Assembly (NCBI GenBank): GCA_000507305.1
Contig: DF239573.1
Coordinates: 121,019 to 185,018, forward strand
Length of the DNA stretch: 64,000 nt
Origin: Breviolum minutum Mf 1.05b.01
Lineage: Eukaryota > Sar > Dinophyceae > Suessiales > Symbiodiniaceae
Reading direction: 5' to 3'
Below the pieces are notes generated by a model, which worked only from the letters and a program-made list of their open reading frames with translations, was not told where the DNA came from and made no database searches. Shown one piece after another: positions 33,200 to 45,519 of the stretch. The position numbers and the translations under genes are program-made. The first letter of the stretch is position 1. Every line of letters starts with the position of its first letter.

Positions 33200-35040
33200 G
33201 TTGACCAGCCATGACCGAATCCCCTCCCCAATTTTGGCTGGTGCCAACTTAACCTCCAATATGTTTCCAAGAAAGTTTCCCAAGTGTGATTTGTATAGTC
33301 TTTTATCGAAACCTAACATCTTGGAAATGGGCTGAACATACCCAAGCCACGAAAAAAACCCTCTTACTTTCCATGAAATACAATAGGGATCCTTATATCA
33401 TGGTTCATTATAATCCCACAATCCCCACATAACTGGGTAGGATGTCATCCCCCTACTGTCTATATACCTAAAAAACCAGTTGCCCTTTTTTCATTGCTCA
33501 GGTGAACTTCGGCGAAGTGAAGTGAAGTAATTTTGTTCCAGCATCTCCAACCAGTGATGGATTCATGCATCACACTGTCTGGGAACAGAACAAAAAACAC
33601 TGAATGAAAGTATCCAAGATTGATGAATGAGGAAGCAAAATTTGATGAATTAGGAAACACAATTTGGAAATTGGCAAATTGAAAGTATTCATTCAATCAT
33701 TTCCAAATTTCCAAGATTGAAGAAACAAAGCAGAAGAGCACCTTTGTCACATTTTGAGCAAAGTGTTAATCTACTGGTATTCATTTCAGATTGACCTGAT
33801 GGGTGTAGGTGAACCCCATCCAAAAAAGAAAACACGATCAGATCATCACATCCCACCATTGCCTCAAGGGTTCTGCTTTGTAAAAAAAAGCCAAGTGGCC
33901 GAAGCAAGTGTTGCATAACATCTGCATCTTGACCTGTCAATGCAAGGTCAGTGGAAGTCTCATTTCAAAAAGAGTGTTGGCACCAAAAACCACTCCGCCA
34001 CCGAAATTCAAAGAATAAGTACGCAAAAAGGATGAGGAGGAGTTTGGGGACAAAGGCGTATCTCCCCGGCTTCCAAAAAATATGAGAGCGTCATTTTGGG
34101 TAATGTATCTCTACCGTTCAATTTCAGCGGTGGTGGAAGGGTGTCCTCAACACCGACCCAACATTTATATATTTCTTGGCTTCCAACTCCCAAACTCAAT
34201 CGATTGCGATTGCAAAAAGGGGGGGTTACCTTTTGAAGGTTAAAAACCCGTTGAAACATCCAATCTGTCAAGGGAAACGTTTACACAAAACCCGAAAACT
34301 TAAGGAATAGATACCGAAAATAAATGATCCAAAGCCCATCATTTTTACCGAAAAGTACGATTGAAGCCGAAGCTTACATGGTCCAAAACGCCCATTACTT
34401 GTGGTATGTTGATTTTGAGGGGTCCAGTCCTCCCCCCAAAAACTAGCAGCAAAAACACTGGAAAAATCATGGGACTTGGAAGACTTTCAGATTTCCTTTT
34501 CAGGTGCAAACTCGCTGTTAGTTTCAGTTTCAAACATGTTGCTTTTTTTTTTGCCCGGGGGGGGGGGGTTAAGTCTTCCATCCACCTCAAAAATACCATG
34601 CGTTTAGTGTTTTGTGTTTCCAAATAGAATCTCCAAAAGTATGAAAAAAAAACATACGTTTCACAGTTTTTGGCATTGCAAGTCTCCTTGATGATTTTTT
34701 GGTTGATAAGAAACATCAACAACCGCTACAGAAAAACACAAAAACACACACCTTTTCAACGTTCAAAGCCCTTCGCTGACATTCCATTATACTGATTAGT
34801 TTACATAGGGATCTTTATAATAGCTTATGAAATAATCCCTATTTTACTGGGCATATAGTATTTGCATCCCCCCCCCAAAAAAACAGCAAAGAACCATGTG
34901 TTTTTTTGTGCCAACTTCATCCAAGTCACGAGCGCATTGCTTCAACTTCTTCGTTTTGTGTTCGAAACCTCAGGTGCACGGCCCCCGATGGCAGTTGGGA
35001 TTACATGTTGATTGAGAGACTGATTTTTCCTATCAATCCT
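33200..35040. other. Non-coding stretch with two family F repeats
   Basis: Family F copies at about 33385-33505 and 34770-34895. Paired short repeats of gaatgaggaagcaaaatttg type near 33600-33720. No supported exon. Confidence 0.4.
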
Positions 35041-35044
35041 ATCT

Positions 35045-35170
35045 GGTTGATGGTTCGGAAATCCGGTAAACTCACCAGTTGAGGTTTGGTAGTTGAAATC
35101 CCATTATTTACTAAGGTTTTGATAATACATCCCAGGTGGTTGTTTGGGATTTCTGAACCATCAACAGTAT
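35045..35170. mobile_element. Foldback element, family E
   Basis: ggttgatggttcggaaatcc at the left, gggatttctgaaccatcaac at the right, inner ttgaaatcccattatttac and catcccaggtggttg. The best preserved copy. Confidence 0.75.
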
Positions 35171-35758
35171 CATTTTGGTGCCGAAACACTAAGTTCACAG
35201 TGGCTTGTTTTTTTTTGGTCTTTCCCCTTAATGCCATTGTCGTTTGGTGATGATGCAATGTAACAGTGGATTCCGTGAAGGTTAATACAGGTCCCTTCTT
35301 TAAAAAAAATAGCGGTGATTACAGTAGCCAATGGGACCCCTGAAATAAGGTTTGAACTTGGCTTGATTTTCCCTACTAAACTTATCTAATCCCCCAAAAA
35401 AGTTTAAGCCGTTTCGTTTAGCCATTGGCCAAGTAAGGTCATGATGATTACTTTCCCTCCCTTTTAAAATGCTTGTTAGAGGGTTGTTGCAGGCCCCAAG
35501 CTGTAAAATTGTGTTCATCGTCAAGTTGGGAATCATTTCCCAACAAATTGGGGAGGGGTGGGTGAAAATAAAAAAAGATTCGAACGCAACACCTATACCC
35601 ACTGCTCTTGGTCTCTTGGGTACCAGAAAACAGATCACAAATCTTCTACTCATATCATCCATGTCCAAGAAAAAACAACAAAATCACACAACATCCACCA
35701 AAAACCACCAATCAACCCACAAAAACCCAACTACAAGTATCAACCAATCATATTCAAG

Positions 35759-35878
35759 AGACTTTCATGAGACGCATTGGTCTCATAATCCAACGCTTCA
35801 CAAAGTTCTTCGGCCAACTTTTCTGGTGCAAGTGTGGTCGCATCACCTCCGACGAGTTTGGTCCCTGGCTACTACAAG
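35759..35878 (+). CDS. Candidate exon, product unknown
   Basis: 120 bp. Acceptor caatcatattcaag, donor CTACAAG|GTAGCA. The reading MRRIGLIIQRFTKFFGQLFW and on to ITSDEFGPWLLQ is rich in basic and aromatic residues; 21 of 36 codons end in G/C. A short upstream piece (APSCKIVFIVKLG at about 35493) may be a preceding exon. Confidence 0.5.
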
Positions 35879-36124
35879 GTAGCACCATGGCGTTTTGAGA
35901 ATTATGGCCAAAACTTTGGAATCTCATAAATTCTGGGCAATCCGCCTAAATGGCTTATAAATGCGGGGTGATCCCAACCACTTACAAGTCCTGGGATGAT
36001 CCTCCCAAGTACCAATTCCTAAATTTGAATTATATAAGTTGTGAATATCCTATCTTCACTAGTAGTGACCACCAGAAAAAGCACGGCCAAAATGCAAAAT
36101 ATTGTGGTTGCTTGTCTTGAGTGC

Positions 36125-36540
36125 CGCCCAACGCACGAAAAAAAAGCACGAAAATAAGCACGAGAAAGAACGAAAAAATGCACGAAAAAAAGCACGATAA
36201 AAGGCACAAAAAACATCCAGAAAAAAAACACGAAAAAAAGCACGGAAAAAGCACCCAAAAACCACCAAAAAAAGCACGGCAAAAAACAGGACCACCACCA
36301 AGGGGAAACATATACATATAGAAAAGAAAAGGGACAAGCACGAAAAAATGCACGGAAAAAAGCACCAGAATACAGTGGAAAAAGCACCCGGAAAAGCACA
36401 AAAAATACCACCAGCAAAATCACCAAAAGACACCAGAAAAAGCACGACAAAAAACACGGGAAAACCGCACCAGAAAAAGCACGCAGGAACATCGTAAAAA
36501 TGCACCAGAAATAGCACCAAATAAAAACACAAAAAAACAT
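36125..36540. repeat. Degenerate (AAAAAGCACR)n tandem repeat
   Basis: About forty imperfect copies of a ~10-bp unit (aaaaagcacg, with cacc-agaaaaa variants) over about 400 bp, interrupted once near 36290-36340. It produces long spurious Phe/Leu/Cys-rich minus frames. Confidence 0.85.
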
Positions 36541-36689
36541 GAAAATCATGGTGCTCCCCCGGGATGATAAAAGTAAAGGTAAACCATTTTATTCACTGTT
36601 AGTGGGGTTAGGGTAAACCCAATATATAAGGGGGATTTTGAGGAGGATTCCCGCCTTGCTTGACCGCCTTTGGATCCGTTTGGGATGAG

Positions 36690-36800
36690 GTTGATATGGG
36701 TGTTTCCAAAAATCGTGGTACCCCAAAATGGATGGTTTATAATGGAAAACCCTATTAAAATGGATGATTTGGGGGGAAAACCCCCTATTTTCGGAACCCC
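36690..36800. mobile_element. Foldback element, family G (GGTACCCC / AATGGATG arms)
   Basis: gtttccaaaaatcgtggtac and caaaatggatggtttataat mirror the right side (aaaatggatgatttgggg ... ttcggaacccc). Copies at about 56373-56477 and 61409-61511. Confidence 0.6.
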
Positions 36801-36859
36801 CCATATATTTGATAAGTTATCCAAATAATTAGTATAGTTGGTGTTTTTTTAAAATACCT

Positions 36860-37068
36860 TTCCCTGAAACTACCATGGAACCTGAAAATCAACCCCTGGA
36901 AAAGCAGATGTCTTCTGAAAACCATCATTTTCAGGTTCCATGTTAAACTTTGGGGGTGTACCCTCCCTGAAACTAACATGGCACTTGAAAATAGGCCTTC
37001 CCAAAAGGAAAGTAGTCTTCCAACCAACAATTTTCAGGGGCTATATTAGTTTTGGGGAGGGTAGTTGG
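36860..37068. mobile_element. Two tandem family A foldbacks
   Basis: First: ccctgaaactaccatggaac / gttccatgttaaactttggg. Second begins accctccctgaaactaacat at 36960 and ends attagttttggggagggta. Spacing between them is a few bases. Confidence 0.75.
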
Positions 37069-37069
37069 T

Positions 37070-38660
37070 GTCTTTTTAACCACGCATGTTGAAAAAATAA
37101 AAGGTTGTCAAAATCTCTCCACGAAATCGAACGGTTTTCAGAAAATATTTGAATTTCCACCACTTTTGCGGATGTAAACACATCTAAAATAAGACAGAAC
37201 TGGTGGATTTTCTGCTATCATACATGTCATGTTTGTATTTTTGTTAACTAACAGTAGCTGACAGTAGTGAAAATTGGCGAACCATTTTTCCTTAGAAAAA
37301 AACATTCACCAAAATCGGATCTAAGGCCATGTAGACTTTCAACAACGAATCTACACACCTCAGATTGAAGGCCTGGGAGACCTGTTTTTTTGACCAAAAT
37401 CATTTTTCCAGGATCCATGGACAAGTTCGAGGGTGTATTGGTGGAAACTCTTCTTTTGAGCAGATGTCATGTGGCTAACCATAGTCATTTGCTTTATGCA
37501 AACCACGCCATAAACTAACATAAACTGACGTTGAGTCCCTGCTATCAAACTTCCTAATCAACATTTAGACCACTGCCTAATAAACCCATTCCAGAGGAAA
37601 GAAACGCCAATCCCCAAGCCCAACGAGGAAATCGTTAACTGTAGTAACCTTCAATATCGTACACAAAGGATCTGACCAACAACAGCAACCTTGATTGTCC
37701 ATTGAATCTTCGGTTTGCCACCAACCAGCTCAACCAAGTACATGGGCTTTAACGAAACGAGTGAGGAATCATTGTTTTCCAAGAGAGTCATGGCTCTCGA
37801 ATTTTATCCAAGACACTGGAACTGGAGTCTGAGGAACTATCACTGTCCTTAGTTGTTGTTTTTCTTACTGCTGCATAGAGAAAGCTCCACAACTACTCCT
37901 ACCCCTCATGAATCCATCATATTATAATATGCAGAAGAAAGGACAAATCATATCACCTCAAAAAGCACACATATCCATCTTACTCAACTACCAAGGGCCG
38001 TTGATGAATCGCATAGCTTTTGAACCCACAACTCCAAGTATCAGAACTGGAATCTGACGTTGGAGGATCTTCCTGCAAGAGTTGGGGGATGCAAAGTAGT
38101 CAAGGGCAAACGCCATGAATGTCTCCCTGATTCTATTTACATCACCAAAAAAAAATAAAAAGAAAGAACCACCATTTTAAACGCGACATTGTCAACGAAA
38201 AACAGTCGATCGTTGAAACTTCAGTAGGGAATTCGTTTTACACTGACCACTGGTAGCCATTCCGAAATCTGAAGTGTTTTTTTTGATTTCTTGAACAAAA
38301 TCCACCCTTCACCTAGCATTTGTCCATGGTTTTTTGCTGGACAGTTCTTGGTGCCACTAAACATGTCCCTGGGCAAATTACTCTAGATACTTCCTAAACA
38401 TGAAGTATGGAGATTTTTGGGGACATTTTCCTGATCCAATCACCATCACTTGGGGATACTTGGGGTGTTATCCCATCCACCGTGACTTTCCCTCTCTGAA
38501 ACTCACTGCGAGTTTAGCACCTGAAAACGAAAGATGAATTTTCCCTTTTTGGAGTACACCTAATTTCCGCCCAAACATACCATCTTCATGCTTGATTTTG
38601 TCCATATAGTTATGTTTACCTAAAAGCTTAACCATGTCGGTGAAGATCTGTGAATCACGT
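37070..38660. other. No gene or main-family repeat recognised
   Basis: AT-moderate sequence with only short, unbiased open frames. A possible decayed family A half-element near 38490-38520. Confidence 0.4.
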
Positions 38661-38672
38661 CTCTATTAACCA

Positions 38673-38767
38673 TACCCTCCAGGAAATTAACATATCCCCC
38701 TGATAAGGCATATTTGAAGATGATTTTCCTTTTCCCCAGGTGGGATATGTTAATTTCCTAGGGGGTA
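38673..38767. mobile_element. Foldback element, family J
   Basis: taccctccaggaaattaaca at the left, tatgttaatttcctaggggg at the right, interior tatttgaagatgattttcct. Confidence 0.75.
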
Positions 38768-38798
38768 ACTGTCCCTTGCCCACGTCCTTGTTGTCTAC

Positions 38799-38853
38799 CT
38801 TCGCCGTTTTCACCGCCGCCTTGTCGGCCGGGAAAACTTTGGAGACCGCTTTC
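38799..38853 (-). CDS. Candidate short exon next to a foldback
   Basis: 55 bp, minus strand. Acceptor tgccttctcccag, donor GCGAAG|GTAGAC. KAVSKVFPADKAAVKTAK with 14 of 18 codons ending in G/C. The GC-rich island is also open in two plus frames. The family J element begins 30 bp downstream of the donor. Confidence 0.45.
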
Positions 38854-38889
38854 CTGGGAGAAGGCAAACGTGGCTGGAAGCAGCTGCCT

Positions 38890-39115
38890 ATAGGAGGATC
38901 ATCCGGTCGTTACCCATGACGCATCCATGGGACGATTGTATATTTACCTACATGAATGGTAGGTTTTTAGTGGTAAAATGTGGTTAGGTTAGGATCACCC
39001 CTATTTAGAAGCCATGTAAATATAGACCATTTGGAAGAGGAACGTTGCCCCACTTAGGGGACTTCTTAACAATGGATATCAACCACTTACGAGTCCTGGG
39101 ATGGTCCTTGAAGTA
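38890..39115. mobile_element. Foldback element, family D
   Basis: aggaggatcatccggtcgtt at the left, ctcgtaagtggttgatatcc-type inverse and gggatggtcctt at the right; inner ggttaggatcacccctattt and ccatttggaagaggaac. A partial family I fragment (catccatgggac; acctacatgaatgg) lies inside. Confidence 0.55.
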
Positions 39116-39159
39116 TGGGTCACCTTCCGTTCTCTTGCAGGATTTGGGGAGTGGGTGCA

Positions 39160-39262
39160 GGGTGGATGGGATGGATGGGATGGATGGGATGGATGGGATG
39201 GATGGGATGGATGGGATGGATGGGATGGATGGGATGGATGGGATGGATGGGATGGATGGGAT
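39160..39262. repeat. 9-bp minisatellite (GGATGGGAT)n
   Basis: About eleven near-perfect copies of ggatgggat. In one plus frame it reads (Met-Asp-Gly)n, on minus (Ile-Pro-Ser)n; both are by-products. Confidence 0.9.
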
Positions 39263-39299
39263 GACTAAAACCCCTGAATGACTCCAAAACTCATGGAAC

Positions 39300-42200
39300 C
39301 TCAAAAATGATGCTTTCCAAGTTCGGTTCATCTCCCCCTTTCCCACGGATCTATTTTCAGGTGCGGATCGCCGTTAGTTTTCGGGGGAAGTAACTCAGTG
39401 ACTTCGGGTAGCTTTCGCCGCCCAGCTTTTTGGTCCCCAGACACGTCGAAACTGCAAGCCCAATAAAGGACCCTATAATTGTACGTTGGGTATCGGCACT
39501 CTGGTAAACTAAGGTAGCAATGGAAACATCCGCCATTTTGTAACAGTTATTGGAAACCGTTGATATACTATGACTATGATTGCAATTAGTCAGTTTATGG
39601 GAGGGTGATGTACCGATAAAGTTTCAGATCAATCAACTGAACTCACATTTTTTTGGGTGGTTAGTGAACCTTTTTAGTAGATTCAGTAATTAGACTTGCG
39701 CTTAGTTAACATTAGTTATAAATTAATCAGTTATCACCAAGGACCACCAACCTCGTGGGATTTGTCTACAACAAAGCATCCGGTACAGAAAACTATCGTT
39801 TTGGATGAGGCCATGGTGATTCAACATGGCAGTCCCGAAAGAAAAACAAAAACTCCACATTTTTCGCACGAACTGAAGACATGACTTCCAGCACTTACCA
39901 ATTGAAGAATGCAACAAAACAAATCAAGTTACCGTTTTTACCATAATCACATAAAAAACAACCCTAAAGAGTTGGAGAAACCCTGTATCACCAAGGGACA
40001 ATACCTGTCAATTTTTAGGGTTGATTTTCTCATGTAACAGGGTGCATCACATTATTTTGTGGTGAGTGCTGGTTGTGGACCGGAAGATCTCACCCCTGAC
40101 AAAAACAACTATACACAAGGTCGAAACAACCATCATCCTATGCTTTCTTGTTTTTTTGCTTTTAAAGGTGATTTTGACAAGCTCGAGGTGGGTGAAAAAA
40201 AGTAAACATATATTCCCCAAATCGTGGTGAAAACATGTTGATAAGTACCATGGTAGAAAGTAACCAATCCCCTTAAGCAAATCCAAGTATAGGATAAACC
40301 TTTCATCACCCATTTCGTTGGTTGAGACAAACGCCGGCTTCGGATGCTTTTTTTCAACCTTCCAAACCCATAGCGGATCCATGGGAGGAAAAGGTATATC
40401 TACCGACAAATTGATCCCATAAAAATCAAGAATTCATGTAGATCAATACACAATCGTCCCATGGATCCTATGGGAAAGAGAAATGCTTCCGACAAAAAAA
40501 AAAACTTCGAAACATGAATATTTATACATATATTGGTTCCACTGAAAACTCCCAGTGCTAGTTTCTTTTTCCAGGTGAATTGATGCAACAAAACCTCTGT
40601 AAACAAACATTGGTCTTTCAGCTGAAGTGCGATGCCTTACCCAATTTTCTTTTAAGATAACCAACAAAAACATGAACAACTTAACAAAACATCAAATAGC
40701 GACAAGTAGAACACACACACACACACAAAACATCACAAAAGCCGTGGAAATAATTTTGAGATGTTCTTCAAACCTCCAGGATTTTCTTCTCCAAAAAAAA
40801 GGTTGGCTCAAGCGTCGGGGATGGTCTTAGTACTTGAGGTGCTTGCTTTTTCAAATACCTCAGTGACCACTGTGGAAGAAGTGGGGCCCTGACTGGGAAT
40901 TTTGGGTGAAACTATTCCCTTCGGGATCCTGGCTCACCTTCTGAGAATGCCACCGTCAACAACAGGATTATGCAACACTTTCTAATAGTGGATCCTTATA
41001 AACCTTCATTTGCTTTCATTTGCTTGTTGAGTGCTTGGAAAGGATCAACAAAAATCACCAAATGGTGGTGAAACATGCTGATGAATACCATGGTAGAAAG
41101 TAAACAAATCACCTGAAACAAACACAAGTATATATTAGGAGAATCTTTGAGTTTTGGCAATCAGATTTTTTGATATGTCAGCTAAATTTCTGAACCGGAA
41201 AAATACAGTATCATCAAATGGATTGGAATCCAATTGGCTCAATGGAACACACCTACCTAACATGTGCAGAATTAATCTCAGTCTTCTGTTCCGAGGTGGT
41301 CTATTTCCTGGGTTGACAATGTTGACAGGTGATAAAAAGTTCCACGGGGGAGGATTCTCCTGAAAAAACACCATCCTTGAGGGTTAAACCGGGATGTTTG
41401 GGTCGCCCGAAAAATCCAGGTTTGCCATATTATGTAGGCCAAATCCTTGGTTTCCTGACCTCCTGACACTCTTAGCAGAAAACATGCTACTCAAAAGCGC
41501 CACATTTTGGGGAGACATGATGTTCGAGTGCTAAAATGTTGCAAACGTTGTGTGAGGTGATGTTTCATTAACCCTAAGCATCCAGTCATATTCCTAGAGA
41601 ATGATTGAGGTGAACAATCACATCCGAAAAGCATATTATTTAGGTTCCATTACCATTCTCAGAAGGTGATTGGATCAGTAGTCTAAATACTTACAGCAAC
41701 ATCTTACCAACTCAACCCATGAACATGTTGCACCACAACTGGTGTATGTTTGGTTTCGGATATAGATTGAACCACTTTCAGGGTTTACCAAATCGATTGT
41801 ATCCAGATCACATTCCACTTGTAAGGGTCAAATCCAAAACCCATCCAGGATCCATGGCCAAATCAAAAGTTGCCTGAAATTAGGGTTTGCTACATGTCCC
41901 TTCTTGTGGGGTTTTTAAACATCACCATGAAGGGGGTTGAATCAAATGATCATGTTTTCCACCTGTTTTTGTCATGTTTAAGGGGGACATCCATCGCAAA
42001 TCCGCAGATGTCAGGTCATTTTGTCATATAGGAATTTAAGGGCACCCCCCAAATGCCACCCTTCCCAGGAAAATAAGACCTCGAAAAGGAGATTCTTAAG
42101 TTACGACTTGAGGGTTTGTTAAAATCCCTGCCTGAAGGGTGAAGGTGGCATTAAGTAAAGGAGGGCACCCTTAGATTCCCATAATTTTCCCATGATTTTT

Positions 42201-43500
42201 GGAAATTATCCAAAACAGCCCTCAGCAGCCATGGCACTGAATCCGTTTGGCCTGTGCCGACTCTGGATTAGAGCTCGCACCTGGAAGGTGGTGTCACTGA
42301 AAACCGGCCGGATGGCTGGCTACGGTAGCAACTGGAGGTTGGAGACCCCTCCAAAAAACTGACATAGCAATTAGGAAAATCATGGTAAAACGATAGATTA
42401 GTGAGGGTTTTCCCTAAATTATACTGCATTCAGGTTCTTGAACGAATATCTTCTTTACACTCAGGTATTGCAATGGTTCTAAATGGACTACAATTGGAAG
42501 ATGGTTTTGCGCATGCGAATAACATGAAGAGATTTCCATTGCCATGTTTTGATTTGCCAAGTCAAGAAGTTAAATTGGATTTGCGACTGTTGGGTGGTTG
42601 GAAAAAAACATATTCCCCCAAATGGTGGTGAAAAATGGTGATGAATCCCATGGTAGAATCCGTAAACAAATCACAAAAAAACAAACAAAAACTTAACTGC
42701 TTCTGCCATCTTCCTGAAAATTAGTTGACATTCCGACGTTGACATATTTCTCCCCATGTCCTATGGAGGGTATAGTTTTTCACCTCAACTTACCACGGAA
42801 GTACGAGTAGCATGTACACCTTCTTGCCACCACGCATATGTGTTTTCAAAATTGAGGGTTCTCCCCCCGCATGCATCCACTTGTTGATTGTAGGACTTGA
42901 TTTTTTAGTGGCCACACATTTTTTTTGGAAGATACGAACGAATACCATACCAGCTATCTGGATATATATCTGGATGATTTACGCTTAACATTTCAAACTT
43001 CAACTGGTTGGTGCCCAACCCTCACCTTGTTGCTCATTTGCTCATCGTTTACCTTAGTCATTTAGTAATCTGTGTCATGTCAGTTGATAGTTGACCATCC
43101 TAAAAAAGGTCAAGTCAAGGAATTGTTACCACCAGGATGTCATGAAACATTTCTAGGCTCGGGGATCCGGACCTAAAACTTCATTTGCTTTGATCTGATT
43201 GTTCCGTGGTTGGGGAAAAATATCACAAAAATCTTCCTACCATCCACGGTGGCGAAAAAATCACGATGAATACACTGGAATCGAATCCGGAAAAAACTCG
43301 CCTCAAACATCCTAAAACAAAATATATCTGAGTTGTGAAACTGGATGAATCATATCATATTTCCATAAAACCTGCGGGAATATCTCATTTCTCCCAGGAA
43401 GACTTGTGACAGATTCAGCAAATATAGGATGATGAGGGGGGTACTGAGTGAAGCGGGCCCCGATCCAAGGTGCACAACCGAATCTGCAATTCCTTGCCTG
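39300..43500. other. Long non-coding stretch with family H repeats
   Basis: Family H (not a foldback; ccaaatggtggtgaaaa ... accatggtagaa ... aacaaatcac) at about 40205-40290, 41048-41125, 42608-42692 and 43236-43330. A fragment near 39985-40035 (tcaccaagggacaatacctg) recurs at about 55290. A family I half-element at about 40415-40465. No exon could be supported. Confidence 0.45.
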
Positions 43501-43534
43501 CTTTATCTGCTTTCTTTCGCTTCGCCCTGCACAG

Positions 43535-43626
43535 GACAGGAACCCTTAGTCCTAACGTGTCCAACCTTGAGGCATAGGGGCATAGCCATAGCTAGCCATC
43601 CCGAAATGGACGTGCTGATATGCTGA
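43535..43626 (+). CDS. Candidate terminal exon
   Basis: A long polypyrimidine tract ending ttcgccctgcacag precedes a 29-codon open end (QEPLVLTCPTLRHRGIAIAS) with stop at 43624-43626. 16 of 29 codons end in G/C. Product unknown. Confidence 0.4.
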
Positions 43627-43910
43627 AAATTCCTAGCAATTTTTGCGGGTGAATTTGATGATGTTTCAGCAATCTGGGAAATTCAAGAAATTGTTGGGTC
43701 ATTCTTAGGGAAGGATTTCCCTTACTATAAAACTCGATGTTTTTTTTTTGGAATAACAGCACCTCACACAACTGTAAAATTCACTGAGAAATCCAACGGG
43801 ACCCCAACTCCACTCCATTTAGCACCTGAACCTAAGCATTGAAAGTCAATCATCTTTCCATGTCTACAGGTATTAGGGGGAAATCTCATGTCCAAACAAT
43901 TAAATGGATC

Positions 43911-44013
43911 ACTCGGTGGTGGTTGAACCGACCCATTTGAAACATATTCATCAAATTGGATCATTTCTCCAGGTTGGGGGTGAAACCAAAAGATATTTGA
44001 AACCACCACCCAG
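43911..44013. mobile_element. Foldback element, family C
   Basis: actcggtggtggttgaacc at the left, tttgaaaccaccacccag at the right, core ttggatcatttctccaggtt. Confidence 0.7.
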
Positions 44014-44689
44014 ATCAACACTCAGCCCGCCAAGGGAAGGGGGTTGAAGTCGCTGAGTGGAATATTGATTAAGGCAACTCAATTACACATCCAACAAAAA
44101 CAACAGCAAATTTGCCACTGAAAAATGGTCCCCTTGGAAGACGATCTTTTTTTCTTTGGGTTTCGGTTGCGGTTGATGGACAAACATTTCTGCACAAGTT
44201 GGTAGGTACCACAAGAAGCAATTTGCTAGTGATTTTTATCAAACTCATCCCTAAAACCAACTATAGTTTCCTTGCAACATAGTGCACTATCTTTTCCAGG
44301 CAGTTTATTTTATGATTTTCCTAGGATGTGAAAGGCTTCACAATGATTCCTGCATGCCAAATGTTTAGCTGGACTATATTGCCCATCTTCTTTCGACACC
44401 TCAAGACCTGTTAATATCCCCTTGTTGAATAGGAAGTACATCTTCATTCAAGGTCCCTTTTTCCATTGCTCCGTGTTAGATAGTTATGATAGTTTATCAG
44501 AACAAAAATTCGGAGCGCCTGCGCACTCTGCCGTAAGCATGATGCTCCTGGCAAAAAACATGGGACCCACAAAACCCCCTCCTGAGGTTAAACAGCATTC
44601 TACCATGCAGTGTTGGGATTTTAGATTTGGTTCTATCTTGGGACATTTTTTTGTATATATACATACAAATATCAAAATATATACTATTC

Positions 44690-45019
44690 ATATATATACA
44701 TATACATAAATATTGTATATATATATATATATTATATATATATATATATATCATCCCCCTTAACTATAGGGCCATGTGATGCTTTTTCATTTTATAAACC
44801 CAAACCACCTATAAAATGAAAAACCAAGTGGAAAAATCTATAAAATGAAAACCTNATATATATACATATACATAAATATTGTATATATATATATATATTA
44901 TATATATATATATATATCATCCCCCTTAACTATAGGGCCATGTGATGCTTTTTCATTTTATAAACCCAAACCACCTATAAAATAAAAAACCAGGTGGGGA
45001 AATCTATAAATGAAAACCT
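44690..45019. repeat. ~165-bp direct duplication flanking a single N
   Basis: The stretch from 44690 (atatatatacatatacataa) to 44854 is repeated from 44856 with a handful of differences near its end. The two copies are joined at one N (44855). Most likely an unmerged overlap of two contig ends. The TA-dinucleotide runs inside would hinder assembly. Confidence 0.85.
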
Positions 45020-45298
45020 GCAAAGTTTATAAAATGATGGTATATGCAAGGTCAATTTCACACATGAATCAGAATGATTGGATTTTCAAAAAAACTGGAC
45101 TCTATAAAAAGTTTTCACGAATGTCTAACCCAACAACTTCATTCTGGCCCGTGCCAATTTACAAAATGCATTCGCTCATGATTTCCGAACACATCCGAAC
45201 ACCACACGAAAACCCTGTACGAACCCTTGGGCCGCCATATCCTCCAGTGATCTCACTCTCATCCCACCATATCCCACCCGTTCCCTTAAAACCACCAG

Positions 45299-45396
45299 GG
45301 GTTTTGTTCGTTGTCCTGAAATTCGAGCAGCTTGGCTTCCGGAATGGGTCCAGTAACCAGACCATGGGGCACAACACCTTTTTCTTGAAGCCTTAG
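45299..45396 (+). CDS. Candidate terminal exon
   Basis: After acceptor-like ttaaaaccaccag the frame LFVVLKFEQLGFRNGSSNQT continues to a TAG at 45394-45396, with about three quarters of codons ending in G/C. It lies in a 128-codon open frame whose left part crosses the assembly-duplicated region. Product unknown. Confidence 0.45.
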
Positions 45397-45420
45397 AGGC
45401 ACCAACGAGACGGAAACCGT

Positions 45421-45513
45421 AGGATCCATGGGATGGGACTGGTATATTGACCCACATGAATGGTTGATTTTTATGGGAAATTAGTTGGTAAATATACATG
45501 GATCCTAGGGCTT
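45421..45513. mobile_element. Foldback element, family I (GGATCCATGGGAT ends)
   Basis: aggatccatgggatgggac at the left, atacatggatcct at the right, inner acatgaatggttgattttta and ttagttggtaaata. Other copies or fragments are near 2470-2540, 40415, 54135-54245, 54455-54515 and 59640-59705. Confidence 0.6.
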
Positions 45514-45519
45514 ATACTG

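Noticed and set aside
36019..36549. Three overlapping minus-strand Phe/Cys-rich ORFs resembling membrane proteins
   Set aside because: All are translations of the A-rich ~10-bp tandem repeat in different frames.
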